The notes below the pieces were generated by a model that was not told where the DNA came from, searched no databases, and saw only the letters and a list, made by a program, of their open reading frames with translations. The translations under genes were made by a program, and so were the position numbers. 11,141 nt of DNA from Clostridiales bacterium. GTDB lineage: Bacteria > Bacillota > Clostridia > Oscillospirales > Acutalibacteraceae. The stretch covers positions 1 to 11,141 of the forward strand of contig JAAVYX010000015.1 of the NCBI GenBank assembly GCA_022791355.1. Direction: 5' to 3'. Shown here piece after piece: positions 1 to 7,074 of the stretch; the stretch's first letter is position 1, and every line of letters starts with the position of its first letter.

Positions 1-989
1 CCATGCTCACCCAGATTCTGGTCATGGCAGACTATGATCCCACCGCCGTTATCGGCGGTCGTCTTCCGCTGATCGAGAGCAATGGTCTGGCGGGAAAATC
101 CGACTATATGGTCTGCGAGGCCTGCGAGTTTGTGGACACCTTTTTGAAGCTGTCTCCCGATATCGCCGTGCTGCTGAATATCGACAACGACCATTTGGAT
201 TACTTTAAAACCATGGAAAACCTGACCGATTCCTTCCGCAAATTTGTGGGAATGGCCGGAAAGGCCGTCATCGTCAATGGGGACGACCGCCGGGCCGTGG
301 AGGCCGCGGACGGCGCGCCTGGCGAGGCCGTCACCTTCGGCCTTCAGCCGGGCAGCCGGTACCGCGCGGCCGGCATAACCCCTGGTCCTGTAGGAATGAC
401 CTTTGATTTGCTGGAAGGGGAGCGAAAGGTCGTAACGATCGAGCTGCAAATCCCGGGCCGGCATAACGTGTATAACGCCCTGGCCGCCGCCGCCGCCGCC
501 TTTTACCTAGGCGTGTCCCCGGAGGACGTAGCCCGGGCCCTGGCCGCCTTTCACGGGGCGGGCCGGCGGTTTGAAATCCTGGGCCGGTTCGGCGGCGTAA
601 CCCTGGCCGACGACTACGCCCATCATCCCACCGAGCTCAAGGCCACCCTCACGGCCGCTAAGAATATGGATTGTAAACGGGTGGTCGCCATCTTCCAGCC
701 CTTTACCTTTTCCCGCACCGCCCTGCTGCTGGACGATTTTGTGGACGCCCTTTCCCTTGCCGACAAGGTGATTCTCACCCCCATCATGGGCTCCAGGGAG
801 GTCAACCGCTACGGCGTTTCCTCGGAGGATATCGCCGCCCGTCTGCCCGACTGCGTCGTCCTGGATACCTTCGACCAGGTGGCCGACCAGGCGGCCGCGC
901 TGGCTAAGGCCGGGGACCTTCTGCTGACCATGGGCGGCGGGGATATCTATAAAGCCGCCTATCTCATCCGCGACCGTCTGGAGAAATAG
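1..989 (+). CDS. murC: UDP-N-acetylmuramate--L-alanine ligase (MurC), 5' end missing
   Basis: MurC is the cytoplasmic ATP-dependent ligase that adds L-Ala to UDP-MurNAc, the first step of stem-peptide assembly. The window opens inside the gene. The first visible Met lies just after where the family's Gly-Lys-Thr ATP loop should end, so roughly the first 110-130 residues are missing and that Met is not the start. About 328 residues are visible. They include IGGRLPLI, DNDHLDYF of the central domain, GRHNVYNALAA at the start of the C-terminal domain, DDYAHHPTE (the His-His-Pro-Thr-Glu signature that separates MurC from MurD/E/F), FQPFTFSRT, and a terminal MGGGDIYK. The reading frame is intact to the TAG stop. 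The gene is followed after 96 bases by a small unrelated gene and not by another mur gene. Identification is secure; only the N-terminus cannot be judged. Confidence 0.96.
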   Translation, partial: MLTQILVMADYDPTAVIGGRLPLIESNGLAGKSDYMVCEACEFVDTFLKLSPDIAVLLNIDNDHLDYFKTMENLTDSFRKFVGMAGKAVIVNGDDRRAVEAADGAPGEAVTFGLQPGSRYRAAGITPGPVGMTFDLLEGERKVVTIELQIPGRHNVYNALAAAAAAFYLGVSPEDVARALAAFHGAGRRFEILGRFGGVTLADDYAHHPTELKATLTAAKNMDCKRVVAIFQPFTFSRTALLLDDFVDALSLADKVILTPIMGSREVNRYGVSSEDIAARLPDCVVLDTFDQVADQAAALAKAGDLLLTMGGGDIYKAAYLIRDRLEK

Positions 990-1085
990 CCGGCCGGCTT
1001 CGTACCTTTCGCCCTCCCTTTGCATATAATGGCCTTGAGAGCTTGGCGGTCTTTTATGAGGGGCCGCCGCGGGGAGGCGGAAAGT

Positions 1086-1463
1086 ATGGGGCACTTCATT
1101 CATTTTGACATAACGGTTCCGTCGGACGGGCAGGCCAACGCCGCTATCCGGGCCGACCGGGACCGTCGGGGGATGATATCCGGCGTGGTGCTGGACGCGG
1201 CGGGTCTGTCGGTGTCCGGCGCGGCCGTACAGCTGTACGCCGGGGGCCAGGACCCCGCCGCCGGCCCGGAGGCGGCCTGTTTTACCGACGAGGAGGGCTG
1301 CTTTCTTTTCGGCCCAGTAGAGCCCGGCCGGCATTACCGGCTGCGGGTTTTTATTCAAACGACTGGGGAAGATCCGCCCGAGGCTTACTCGAAACAAAAA
1401 CCCGCCGAGGAGCCGGATAGCCCCGAAATCTACAAAACCTTCAAGGATGTTTATAAACAGTAA
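1086..1463 (+). CDS. Small carboxypeptidase-regulatory/CnaB-like domain protein, function unknown
   Basis: This is a 125-residue protein from the ATG at 1086, chosen because a purine-rich GGGGAGGCGG site lies about 5-14 bases upstream. The frame is open from 1020, but an earlier start would add only an Arg-rich stretch that does not look conserved. Residues about 31-90 (ISGVVLDAAGLSVSGAAVQL, then FTDEEGCFLFGPVEPGRHYRL) match the pattern of a carboxypeptidase regulatory-like or CnaB-type beta-sandwich: a G-x-V opening strand, a small-residue 'VSGAAVQLY' strand, a 'TDEEGCFLF' turn and a 'V-x-PG-x-Y' strand. There is no signal peptide, membrane segment or LPxTG sorting signal, so it looks cytoplasmic, unlike most proteins with this fold. 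The tail (about 95-125) is charged and Pro/Glu/Lys-rich. It lies between murC and a strong terminator, and a TATAAT at 1025-1030 without a good -35 could serve it. Its role is unknown; the fold call is moderately sure. Confidence 0.75.
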   Translation: MGHFIHFDITVPSDGQANAAIRADRDRRGMISGVVLDAAGLSVSGAAVQLYAGGQDPAAGPEAACFTDEEGCFLFGPVEPGRHYRLRVFIQTTGEDPPEAYSKQKPAEEPDSPEIYKTFKDVYKQ

Positions 1464-1464
1464 A

Positions 1465-1492
1465 AGCAGCCGCTTATGCGGCTGCTTTTTTT
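1465..1492 (+). terminator. Rho-independent terminator
   Basis: A perfect 9-bp stem AGCAGCCGC / GCGGCTGCT (1465-1473 and 1478-1486) with a 4-base TTAT loop is followed by an unbroken T run (1486-1492). It starts one base after the stop codon of the 1086-1463 gene. It should separate the murC side from the mraZ-led operon. Confidence 0.95.
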
Positions 1493-1994
1493 ATATCATA
1501 GATAAACCAGGCGCAGGGCGCGCGGTTAAGAGAAAGACTTATGCTGATGATGCATAAAGAATAGCTTAATCCGAATCTAACGGGGCGGGCGCCCGGAGGG
1601 CAGAGTCCTCTGCGCCGTCAAGGAAGGGGGGCTTACGGAAAATCTTCCATTTTTCTCTAAAACCCGTCGAAAAGAGATTTAGGAGAAATCCATAGGATTT
1701 CCATGACGCATTTGTGTATTCTTATCTTGGCGCAAAGAAAAGGAAGTCGCGCCGTGCGATACGGCAATCAAGCAATAAGAAAAGGATGCCTGACGCGAAA
1801 CCTCGAACCCAGGCAAAAATATGCTTTTTTATTTGAAACCGTGCCACGAAGCGCATTGCCGGCAAGCCTTCAGAGAATAATTTTTCGATACCTCATAGAA
1901 GTTTACGCCGATCAATGGGATTTTGCACCACCGTCTCTCTGTCCCCCAGTTCCTCCTTATTTTGTGCCATAAATTCCGAACGGATATTCTTCAC

Positions 1995-2010
1995 ATACCA
2001 TATATGGTAT
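1995..2010. promoter_or_regulatory. Perfect 16-bp palindrome, possible operator
   Basis: ATACCATATATGGTAT equals its own reverse complement over all 16 bases. It lies about 60 bases upstream of the proposed mraZ -35. A symmetric site of this length without a loop suits a homodimeric regulator and not an RNA hairpin. The regulator is unknown. Confidence 0.45.
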
Positions 2011-2070
2011 CTGTTTGAAAAAGCACATACAACTGGAAAAATTTTCTTGCTGGCGAATCGCGGACAACCC

Positions 2071-2099
2071 TTGCATTTGACATGGAAATCCCCTATAAT
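2071..2099 (+). promoter_or_regulatory. Probable sigma-A promoter of mraZ and the dcw run
   Basis: A perfect -10 TATAAT (2094-2099) lies 17 bases after TTGCAT (2071-2076), which keeps only the TTG of the -35 consensus. A perfect TTGACA at 2077-2082 overlaps it but would leave an 11-base spacer, too short for normal use. The expected start of transcription is near 2105-2107, about 70 bases before the mraZ ATG and just before the repeat boxes. Confidence 0.65.
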
Positions 2100-2106
2100 A
2101 ACCCTA

Positions 2107-2147
2107 CGAGTGGTGGGAAGTGGTGAGTTAAACCATAAAAGTGGTGG
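2107..2147 (+). promoter_or_regulatory. Three GTGGTG boxes, likely MraZ autoregulatory operator
   Basis: GTGGTG occurs at 2110-2115, 2120-2125 and 2141-2146. The spacings are 10 and 21 bases, about one and two helical turns, so all three face the same side of the DNA. Preceding bases (CGA, GAA, AAA) make each box an [A/G]AGTGG motif. MraZ is known to bind short G-rich direct repeats just upstream of its own gene (TGGGN-type in E. coli, AAAGTG[T/G]-type in Mollicutes), and these resemble both. Their position at or just after the predicted transcription start fits repression. Use by MraZ is inferred. Confidence 0.65.
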
Positions 2148-2174
2148 ATTGGGACGCAGAGGGGAGGGAAAGGC

Positions 2175-2600
2175 ATGCTGTTCGGAGAATTTCGGCACAA
2201 TATCGATAAAAAGGGCCGGGTATTTATTCCCGCCAAGCTGCGGGAGGGCCTGGGCGATCGTTTTGTGGTCTGTATGGGCTTCGACGGCAACCATTGCCTT
2301 TTCGTCTACTCGGCGGAGGAGTGGCAGAAGCTGGATGAGAAAATCCAGGCCATGCCTACTATGAAGTCCCGGAAAATCCGCCGTTTTATTTATTCCGGCG
2401 CGGTGGAGCTGGAGTGCGACGCCCAGGGCCGGGCCCTGATTCCCCAAAAGCTGCGGGAATACGCAAAGCTGGAGGGCGGCGCCGCCATTGTGGGCGTTTC
2501 CAACCATGTGGAGATTTGGAACCAGGAGCTCTGGGAAGAGGAGAACGCGGACAACACGCCCGAAAACATCGCTTCCCTCATGGAGGAGCTGGACTTTTAA
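2175..2600 (+). CDS. mraZ: Transcriptional regulator MraZ
   Basis: MraZ is a DNA-binding protein of the AbrB/SpoVT superfamily that assembles into rings and regulates the dcw cluster, usually as a repressor of its own promoter. The product is 141 residues, a normal length. It holds the expected two repeats, each with the D-x-x-G-R-x-x-I-P-x-K-L-R motif: the first at about residues 11-23 and the second at about 82-94. The ATG at 2175 follows GGGGAGGG (2161-2168) at good spacing. It is the first gene after the proposed promoter and is separated from rsmH by only 15 bases, the one tight junction in this cluster. The GTGGTG boxes upstream are its likely target. Confidence 0.97.
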   Translation: MLFGEFRHNIDKKGRVFIPAKLREGLGDRFVVCMGFDGNHCLFVYSAEEWQKLDEKIQAMPTMKSRKIRRFIYSGAVELECDAQGRALIPQKLREYAKLEGGAAIVGVSNHVEIWNQELWEEENADNTPENIASLMEELDF

Positions 2601-2615
2601 AAGGAGGTCTTCCTC

Positions 2616-3545
2616 ATGGAATTTTCCCACAAGCCGGTTCTCCTGGAGGAATCTCTGGAGGCGCTGGATATCCGGCCGGACGGGGTCTACGTGGACGGCA
2701 CGGCCGGAGGCGCGGGGCATTCCTCCTGTATCGCAAAGAGACTTACGACCGGCCGTCTCATAGCCCTGGATCAGGACCCGGACGCGGTGGCCGTCGCGGC
2801 CAAACGGCTGGCGGTTTATCCTGCGGCCCAGGTGGAGCGGTGCAATTTCCGGGATATGGACAAGGCGCTGGACAGGCTGGGGATAGACCGGGTAGACGGC
2901 GTGCTGCTGGATATCGGAGTTTCTTCCTATCAGTTGGATAACGAGGAGCGGGGCTTCTCCTACCACGGCGACGCGCCGCTGGACATGCGCATGAGCCGGG
3001 AGGGGATCACTGCCGCCGACTTGGTGAATACCCTGACGGCCGAGGAGCTGGCCGGTATTTTTCGGGATTACGGCGAGGAAAAATTCGCCTGCCGTATCAC
3101 AAAGGCCATCCTGCGGGAGCGGGAACGGGAGCCGGTGACCACCACCGGCCGGCTGGCCGATATTATACGGGAAGCGGTTCCGGCAGCCGCCCGGCGGGAC
3201 GGACACCCCGCCCGCAAGTGCTTCCAGGCGCTGCGCATCGCCGTCAACCGGGAGCTGGACAGTCTCTCAGAAGGGCTGGACGCGGCCTTCGGCCGCCTGG
3301 CGGTCGGGGGTGTGCTGGCCGTCATCACCTTTCATTCCCTGGAGGATAGGATGGTAAAGCAGCGCTTCGCCGCCTTCTGCAAGGGCTGCCAGTGCCCGCC
3401 GGATTTTCCGGTCTGCGTCTGCGGCAAGACGCCTAAGGCCCAGCTTCGGCTGCGCAAGCCGGTATCGCCGTCGCCGGACGAGCTGGAGCAAAACCCCCGC
3501 AGCCGTAGCGCCAAGCTGCGGGCCGTGCGGAAAATACAAGATTAG
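2616..3545 (+). CDS. rsmH: 16S rRNA (cytosine(1402)-N(4))-methyltransferase RsmH
   Basis: RsmH uses S-adenosylmethionine to N4-methylate C1402 of 16S rRNA in the decoding centre. The product is 309 residues, the usual size. The start ATG follows a near-perfect AAAAGGAGGT site. Visible family signatures are FSHKPVLLEE at the N-terminus, the SAM loop DGTAGGAGHS (residues 27-36), the VLLDIGVSS strand (96-104), RGFSYHGDAPLDMRM, CFQALRIAVNREL and HSLEDRMVKQRF (from H240). A cluster of five Cys (C-x2-C-x-C...C-x-C) near residues 250-265 might hold a metal ion, but this is only inferred from spacing. It was once called MraW. The next gene starts 133 bases later; that gap holds a GAACCG / CGGTTC hairpin at 3612-3628 and no gene. 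Confidence 0.97.
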   Translation: MEFSHKPVLLEESLEALDIRPDGVYVDGTAGGAGHSSCIAKRLTTGRLIALDQDPDAVAVAAKRLAVYPAAQVERCNFRDMDKALDRLGIDRVDGVLLDIGVSSYQLDNEERGFSYHGDAPLDMRMSREGITAADLVNTLTAEELAGIFRDYGEEKFACRITKAILREREREPVTTTGRLADIIREAVPAAARRDGHPARKCFQALRIAVNRELDSLSEGLDAAFGRLAVGGVLAVITFHSLEDRMVKQRFAAFCKGCQCPPDFPVCVCGKTPKAQLRLRKPVSPSPDELEQNPRSRSAKLRAVRKIQD

Positions 3546-3678
3546 TCAAAACATTCCGCGTTCCTGCGTCATCGGTTCCAAAGGGAAATACACGGATAAG
3601 CCGCCCTGTGAGAACCGTGTTTCGGTTCCTGTCAGCCTATGATGCGCGGAGCGTATAAAAGAAAAGGGGAGAAAGGTC

Positions 3679-4173
3679 TTGAACAATTTAAAATATACGC
3701 GTGACAGCATGGCCTACGACTTCCCCTTGTTCCAGCCCAAGGAGCGGGAGACGCCGGCGGCCGCGCCGAGGCGGAAAGAAAATGTTGTGAAGATGCCGGT
3801 ACGGCAGGGAGCGATGAAGGAACAGCGGAAAAAGGCTACGGCCAAGGGTATGGCCGGTAAGCTTTCGGCCTTTCTCATGGCTGTTTTGGTGCTGGCCATG
3901 CTCTGCGGCTCCCTCTATCTGCGGGTGGAGATCACCGAAATAACCGACCGTATCGACAAGGCTGAAGCCGTGTTGGAGGAGCAGAAGAGCGAAGAGGTCC
4001 GTCTGCTCATGGAAATGGAGCGCAAGGTTTCCTATAAAAACATCGAGGAGGCCGCCCAGCAGCTGGGTATGCAGAAAAAGGAGCGCAGCCAGGTCAACTA
4101 TATCCGTACCAATCCGGACAGTAAAGGAGAGTCCGCCGGTCAGAGCGGAGAGCTGTGGGCGCAAAATGATTAA
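3679..4173 (+). CDS. ftsL: FtsL-like (septum formation initiator family) division protein
   Basis: This is a 164-residue bitopic protein: a basic, Pro/Ala-rich cytoplasmic tail (1-60), one membrane span (about 62-82), then a heptad-like charged segment (about 83-118, LRVEITEITDRIDKAEAVLE onward) that should form a coiled coil. It ends near the family-typical 'IEEAAQQLGMQKKERSQVNYI' region (residues 122-142). FtsL and its partner DivIC scaffold FtsW and the septal PBP. FtsL proteins diverge in sequence, so the name rests on topology plus position between rsmH and the PBP. The TTG at 3679 is preferred as start because GGGGAGAAAGG lies just upstream; the next ATG (3709) has no such site. The cytoplasmic tail is longer than in many FtsL proteins. 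A DivIC assignment is the main alternative. Confidence 0.85.
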   Translation: MNNLKYTRDSMAYDFPLFQPKERETPAAAPRRKENVVKMPVRQGAMKEQRKKATAKGMAGKLSAFLMAVLVLAMLCGSLYLRVEITEITDRIDKAEAVLEEQKSEEVRLLMEMERKVSYKNIEEAAQQLGMQKKERSQVNYIRTNPDSKGESAGQSGELWAQND

Positions 4174-4571
4174 AACGCAAGACTTTCTTGGATGCCGTTG
4201 TGGTCCCGGCTCTGCGGCAATGCTTTTGTTTTCCTTTTTTGGCTCCGCGCTCGTTCATAAAAGGAAAAACAAATTTTGCATCAGTTTAAAAAAGAAAAAG
4301 CGAATCTGCCTAGGTTCCCCTGTTCCAGCCAAAAAATAAAACAGTAAATAGCAAATCCTCCTATCAAATGAAAAAAGCATAGATTTTCGTTCGGGCCATA
4401 GATCCCTTCATAAAAATACAAAAATTTACCCAAGCGCATCATAGACCGGCGTTTTTCCCAATATACTTTGTAGAGAATGATACGAGAGCCAGGGCATAAT
4501 GTCATGACTCTCGTTTTCCCGCATTATACAGTCCCCGCGGGACGGGGCGGCGAAGAAGGTTCAGAGAAAGG
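4174..4571. other. AT-rich spacer between ftsL and the PBP gene
   Basis: Nearly 400 bases show no convincing gene. The middle (about 4255-4480) is markedly AT-rich against GC-rich neighbours. It contains the long imperfect hairpin at 4225-4273, a 7-bp inverted repeat ACGAGAG / CTCTCGT (4482-4488 and 4508-4514) followed by TTTT that could act as a weak terminator, and a small GTCCC-CGC-GGGAC stem (4531-4543). On the - strand, ATGACA (4505-4500), a 17-base spacer and TATCAT (4482-4477) resemble a promoter. A - strand frame, 4505-4281, is open but has no clear ribosome site. Confidence 0.6.
4225..4273. repeat. Long AT-rich inverted repeat
   Basis: The left arm TTTGTTTTCCTTTT (4225-4238) pairs with AAAAGGAAAAACAAA (4259-4273) over 14 base pairs with one bulged A. 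The loop is about 20 bases and GC-richer. It is not a standard terminator because the stem itself is AT-rich and no T run follows. On either strand the transcript could fold here. Confidence 0.6.
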
Positions 4572-4580
4572 GTGTTGAAG

Positions 4581-6797
4581 TTGGCAAAAGGACCGACCAA
4601 GTCCATGTGGCTGCGGATGATGATCGTCATGCTGGCCCTGGTGGTGGGAACCATGGGCGTTTCGGCTTTCCGATTGGGCAAGCTCATGCTGGCTGACGCC
4701 GAGTTCTATCAAAATAAGGCCTCCGAGCAGCAGCTCTACGATACCGAACTGAGCCCCACCCGCGGCGATATTTACGACGCCAAGATGAACGTCCTAGCTA
4801 CCAGCGCCACGGTTTGGACGGTGTATATCACCCCCAAGAACATCAAAAACGCCGAGCAGAAGAATCTGATTGCCGACGGCTTTTCCGAAATCCTCTCTCT
4901 GGACCGGGATAAGGTCTACGCCATGACCGAGAAGTCCAACGGTTATGTCATCGTCAAGAAAAAGGTGGAAAAGCCCGAGGCGGATAAGGTCCGCGCCTAC
5001 ATCTCGGACAACAAGCTGGGCTCCATGGCCGGACTGGACGAGAGCAGCAAGCGATACTATCCCAACGACTCCCTTGCTTCCACCGTTTTGGGCTTTGTGG
5101 GAGACGACAACCAGGGCCTGGCCGGGGTGGAGGCCTACTATGAAACCCAGCTCAAGGGAGTTCCCGGCCGGATGGTGGCCGCCAAGAACGCCCGGGGGGC
5201 CAACATGCCCTTCAGCTATGAAAAAATGGTGGACGCAACCCCCGGCAGTTCCCTGGTTCTCACCATCGACTCCTACGTTCAGCATGTGGCCGAAAAGTAT
5301 CTGGAGCAGGCCGTGCGGGACAATAACGTTTCCAACCGGGGCGCCTGCATCGTCATGAATGTGAATACCGGTGAGGTTTTGGCCATGGCCGTCAAGGACG
5401 ACTTCAACCCCAACTCCCCCTTTACCTTGAGCGAGGCCGACCAGCAGAAGCTGGAGGGTCTGGAAGGGGAGGAGCGGACCAGTAAGCTGTCCGAACTGCG
5501 CAACAAGCAGTGGCGCAACAAGGCCGTGTCCGACCCCTACGAGCCAGGTTCGGTTTTCAAGGTGGTCACCGGCGCGGCGGCCATCGAGGAGCATGTGACC
5601 GATACCTCCAAGCGGTACAACTGTCCCGGCTACATCGTGGTGGCCGGCCAGCGGTACAACTGTCATAAAACCACCGGCCACGGGGCCGAGGGATTGGCCC
5701 AGGCCTTCCAGAATTCCTGCAACCCGGTCTTTATCACCTTCGGCCAGCTCATGGGGACCTCCACCTTCTCCCGGTATTTCGACGCTTTCGGCCTGACCAA
5801 GAAGACCGGCATCGACCTGCCGGGCGAGGCTACCTCCATGTATCACGCCGAGGCTAAAATGGGTCCGGTGGAGCTGGCCTCCACCTCCTTCGGCCAGACT
5901 TTTACCATCACCCCCATCCAGCTGATCACCGCCGTGTCGGCGGCCGTCAACGGGGGCTACCTGGTGCAGCCCCATGTGGTCAGCCGCATCCTGGACGGGG
6001 AAGGCAATGTGACCAAATCAGTGGAAACCGTCCGCAAACGGCAGGTGGTTTCGTCCGAAACCTCCAAGCTGGTCTGCGAGATGCTGGAAAGCGTGGTCAG
6101 CGAGGGGGGCGGCGGCAACGCCTACGTACCCGGCTACCGGGTGGGCGGTAAAACCGGCACCTCCCAGAAGATTGCCGACGAGTTACAGGGCAGCGGCGAA
6201 CGGCTGCGTATTTCCTCCTTCTGCGGCATCGCGCCCATGGATAACCCCCAGGTGGCCGTGCTGGTCATGCTGGACGAACCCCATGCCGACAACGTCTACG
6301 GCGGAACCATCGCCGCGCCCGTAGGCGGCCAGGTGTTGGGCGACATCCTGCCCTATATGGGCATCGAGCCTCAGTACAGCGAGGAAGAACTGAAAACCAT
6401 GGCCATTAAGCCTCCCAACGTGGTCGGCAAATCCAAGGGCGAGGCCAAAAACGAAATCCAAGCCGCGGGCCTACAGGTCAAGCTGGTGGGCGGCGGGGAC
6501 AAGATCGAGCGGCAGGTGCCGGCCAGCAGCCAGTCCATCGCCAAAAACGGCGTGGTGGTGCTCTACACCGAGGGGGCCGGGGAAAACAGTATGGTCACCG
6601 TGCCGAACCTGACCGGTATGGCCGTGGCCGGCGTCAACAGTACGGCGGCCAGCGCTAACCTCAACGTGGCATTTTCCGGCGGTTCCTTGACCAGCGGCCA
6701 GGCGGTCTCCTACAGGCAGAGCGTCGAGGAGGGCCAGCAGGTGGAGGCCGGAACGACCATAACCGTCTATTTCCGCGCGGAAGACAATGTGGAATAA
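4581..6797 (+). CDS. Division-type class B penicillin-binding protein with two PASTA domains (FtsI/PBP2B/SpoVD family)
   Basis: This is a membrane-anchored D,D-transpeptidase that cross-links septal peptidoglycan. It has 738 residues from the TTG at 4581, which follows GAGAAAGGG at about 8 bases and gives an MAKGPTKS start; GTG 4572 and TTG 4575 in the same frame are alternatives. Domains in order: one membrane anchor (about 10-30), a PBP dimerisation domain with the SPTRGDIYD motif (about 55-215), then the transpeptidase. The active-site motifs are complete: S-V-F-K with nucleophile Ser324 and Lys327, S-C-N at 379-381, and K-T-G at 524-526. Two PASTA domains follow (about 611-669 and 671-735). 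Two PASTA domains favour the vegetative PBP2B type over SpoVD, which in B. subtilis has one. No second class B PBP gene lies beside it, so one enzyme may cover both roles if no other copy exists. Confidence 0.95.
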   Translation: MAKGPTKSMWLRMMIVMLALVVGTMGVSAFRLGKLMLADAEFYQNKASEQQLYDTELSPTRGDIYDAKMNVLATSATVWTVYITPKNIKNAEQKNLIADGFSEILSLDRDKVYAMTEKSNGYVIVKKKVEKPEADKVRAYISDNKLGSMAGLDESSKRYYPNDSLASTVLGFVGDDNQGLAGVEAYYETQLKGVPGRMVAAKNARGANMPFSYEKMVDATPGSSLVLTIDSYVQHVAEKYLEQAVRDNNVSNRGACIVMNVNTGEVLAMAVKDDFNPNSPFTLSEADQQKLEGLEGEERTSKLSELRNKQWRNKAVSDPYEPGSVFKVVTGAAAIEEHVTDTSKRYNCPGYIVVAGQRYNCHKTTGHGAEGLAQAFQNSCNPVFITFGQLMGTSTFSRYFDAFGLTKKTGIDLPGEATSMYHAEAKMGPVELASTSFGQTFTITPIQLITAVSAAVNGGYLVQPHVVSRILDGEGNVTKSVETVRKRQVVSSETSKLVCEMLESVVSEGGGGNAYVPGYRVGGKTGTSQKIADELQGSGERLRISSFCGIAPMDNPQVAVLVMLDEPHADNVYGGTIAAPVGGQVLGDILPYMGIEPQYSEEELKTMAIKPPNVVGKSKGEAKNEIQAAGLQVKLVGGGDKIERQVPASSQSIAKNGVVVLYTEGAGENSMVTVPNLTGMAVAGVNSTAASANLNVAFSGGSLTSGQAVSYRQSVEEGQQVEAGTTITVYFRAEDNVE

Positions 6798-6819
6798 AAA
6801 AGCCGTATATGCGGATAAA

Positions 6820-6836
6820 CGGCGCGCTGTGCGCCG
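6820..6836. repeat. Hairpin shortly after the PBP gene
   Basis: CGGCGC and GCGCCG form a perfect 6-bp GC stem around a 5-base GCTGT loop, 22 bases past the PBP stop codon. No T run follows, so it is not a classic terminator. It could stabilise a 3' end or pause polymerase. A weaker GCCGT / ACGGC pair lies just before it. Confidence 0.45.
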
Positions 6837-6930
6837 AAGCTGTGAGAAGCTACAAATCGCAAGCATATGAAATCCAAGCGGTCTTTAGAATAGACGGCGA
6901 AAAAAGAAGAGGCGGGCAGGGCGGAGGCCA

Positions 6931-6951
6931 CGGCCGCTTCTTAAGCGGCCG
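6931..6951. repeat. Perfect 9-bp inverted repeat in the PBP-murE spacer
   Basis: CGGCCGCTT (6931-6939) and AAGCGGCCG (6943-6951) pair perfectly around CTT; flanking GGCGG and CCGCC can extend the stem. It lies in the 277-base spacer that otherwise shows no gene. There is no T tract. A weak promoter-like pair, TTGGTC (7007-7012) and TATAAG (7029-7034) with a 16-base spacer, lies between it and murE. Confidence 0.5.
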
Positions 6952-7074
6952 GCCGCCTACTTAGGGCCGAAGCCTGACCTGGGGCAAAAGCCCGCTCCTA
7001 CGTCGTTTGGTCTCGCTGGCCGATCCTTTATAAGATATTTTGAAGACTGTTGTAAGCAATGGAGGCGTTCATCC

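Larger units (their letters stand above)
1493..2174. other. Long spacer upstream of mraZ, no convincing gene
   Basis: About 680 bases lie between the terminator and mraZ. The first part holds several inverted repeats: TTATGC / GCATAA at 1539-1557; a 10-bp arm TTTCTCTAAA pairing with TTTAGGAGAAA (one bulge), starting near 1652 and 1679; and a perfect GAAATCC-ATA-GGATTTC at 1685-1701. A 90-codon + strand frame (1703-1972) is open, but it lacks a well-placed ribosome site and a recognisable domain. The 3' part carries the 16-bp palindrome, the mraZ promoter and the GTGGTG boxes listed separately. Base composition swings from GC-rich (near 1580-1620) to AT-rich (near 1800-2060), unlike the even GC-rich genes. 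Confidence 0.6.

Noticed and set aside
988..999. 12-bp palindrome AGCCGGCCGGCT across the murC stop
   Set aside because: CCGGCCGG-type strings recur throughout this GC-rich window, including inside genes, so this is probably base composition and not a site.
1703..1972. 90-codon + strand frame in the pre-mraZ spacer
   Set aside because: The nearest purine-rich site is about 17 bases before the ATG, the start overlaps a hairpin, and the product shows no domain or membrane segment. It is not called as a gene.
2077..2099. TTGACA at 2077 paired with TATAAT at 2094
   Set aside because: Both hexamers are perfect, but the 11-base spacer is too short for sigma-A; the TTGCAT at 2071 gives 17 bases.
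1893..3206. 437-codon - strand open frame
   Set aside because: It runs antisense through mraZ and most of rsmH, whose + strand motifs are complete. Its product has no recognisable domain; long antisense frames are common in GC-rich genes.
4794..5975. 393-codon - strand open frame
   Set aside because: It lies wholly inside the PBP gene, whose catalytic motifs are intact, and its Gly/His-rich composition is typical of a frame shadow.
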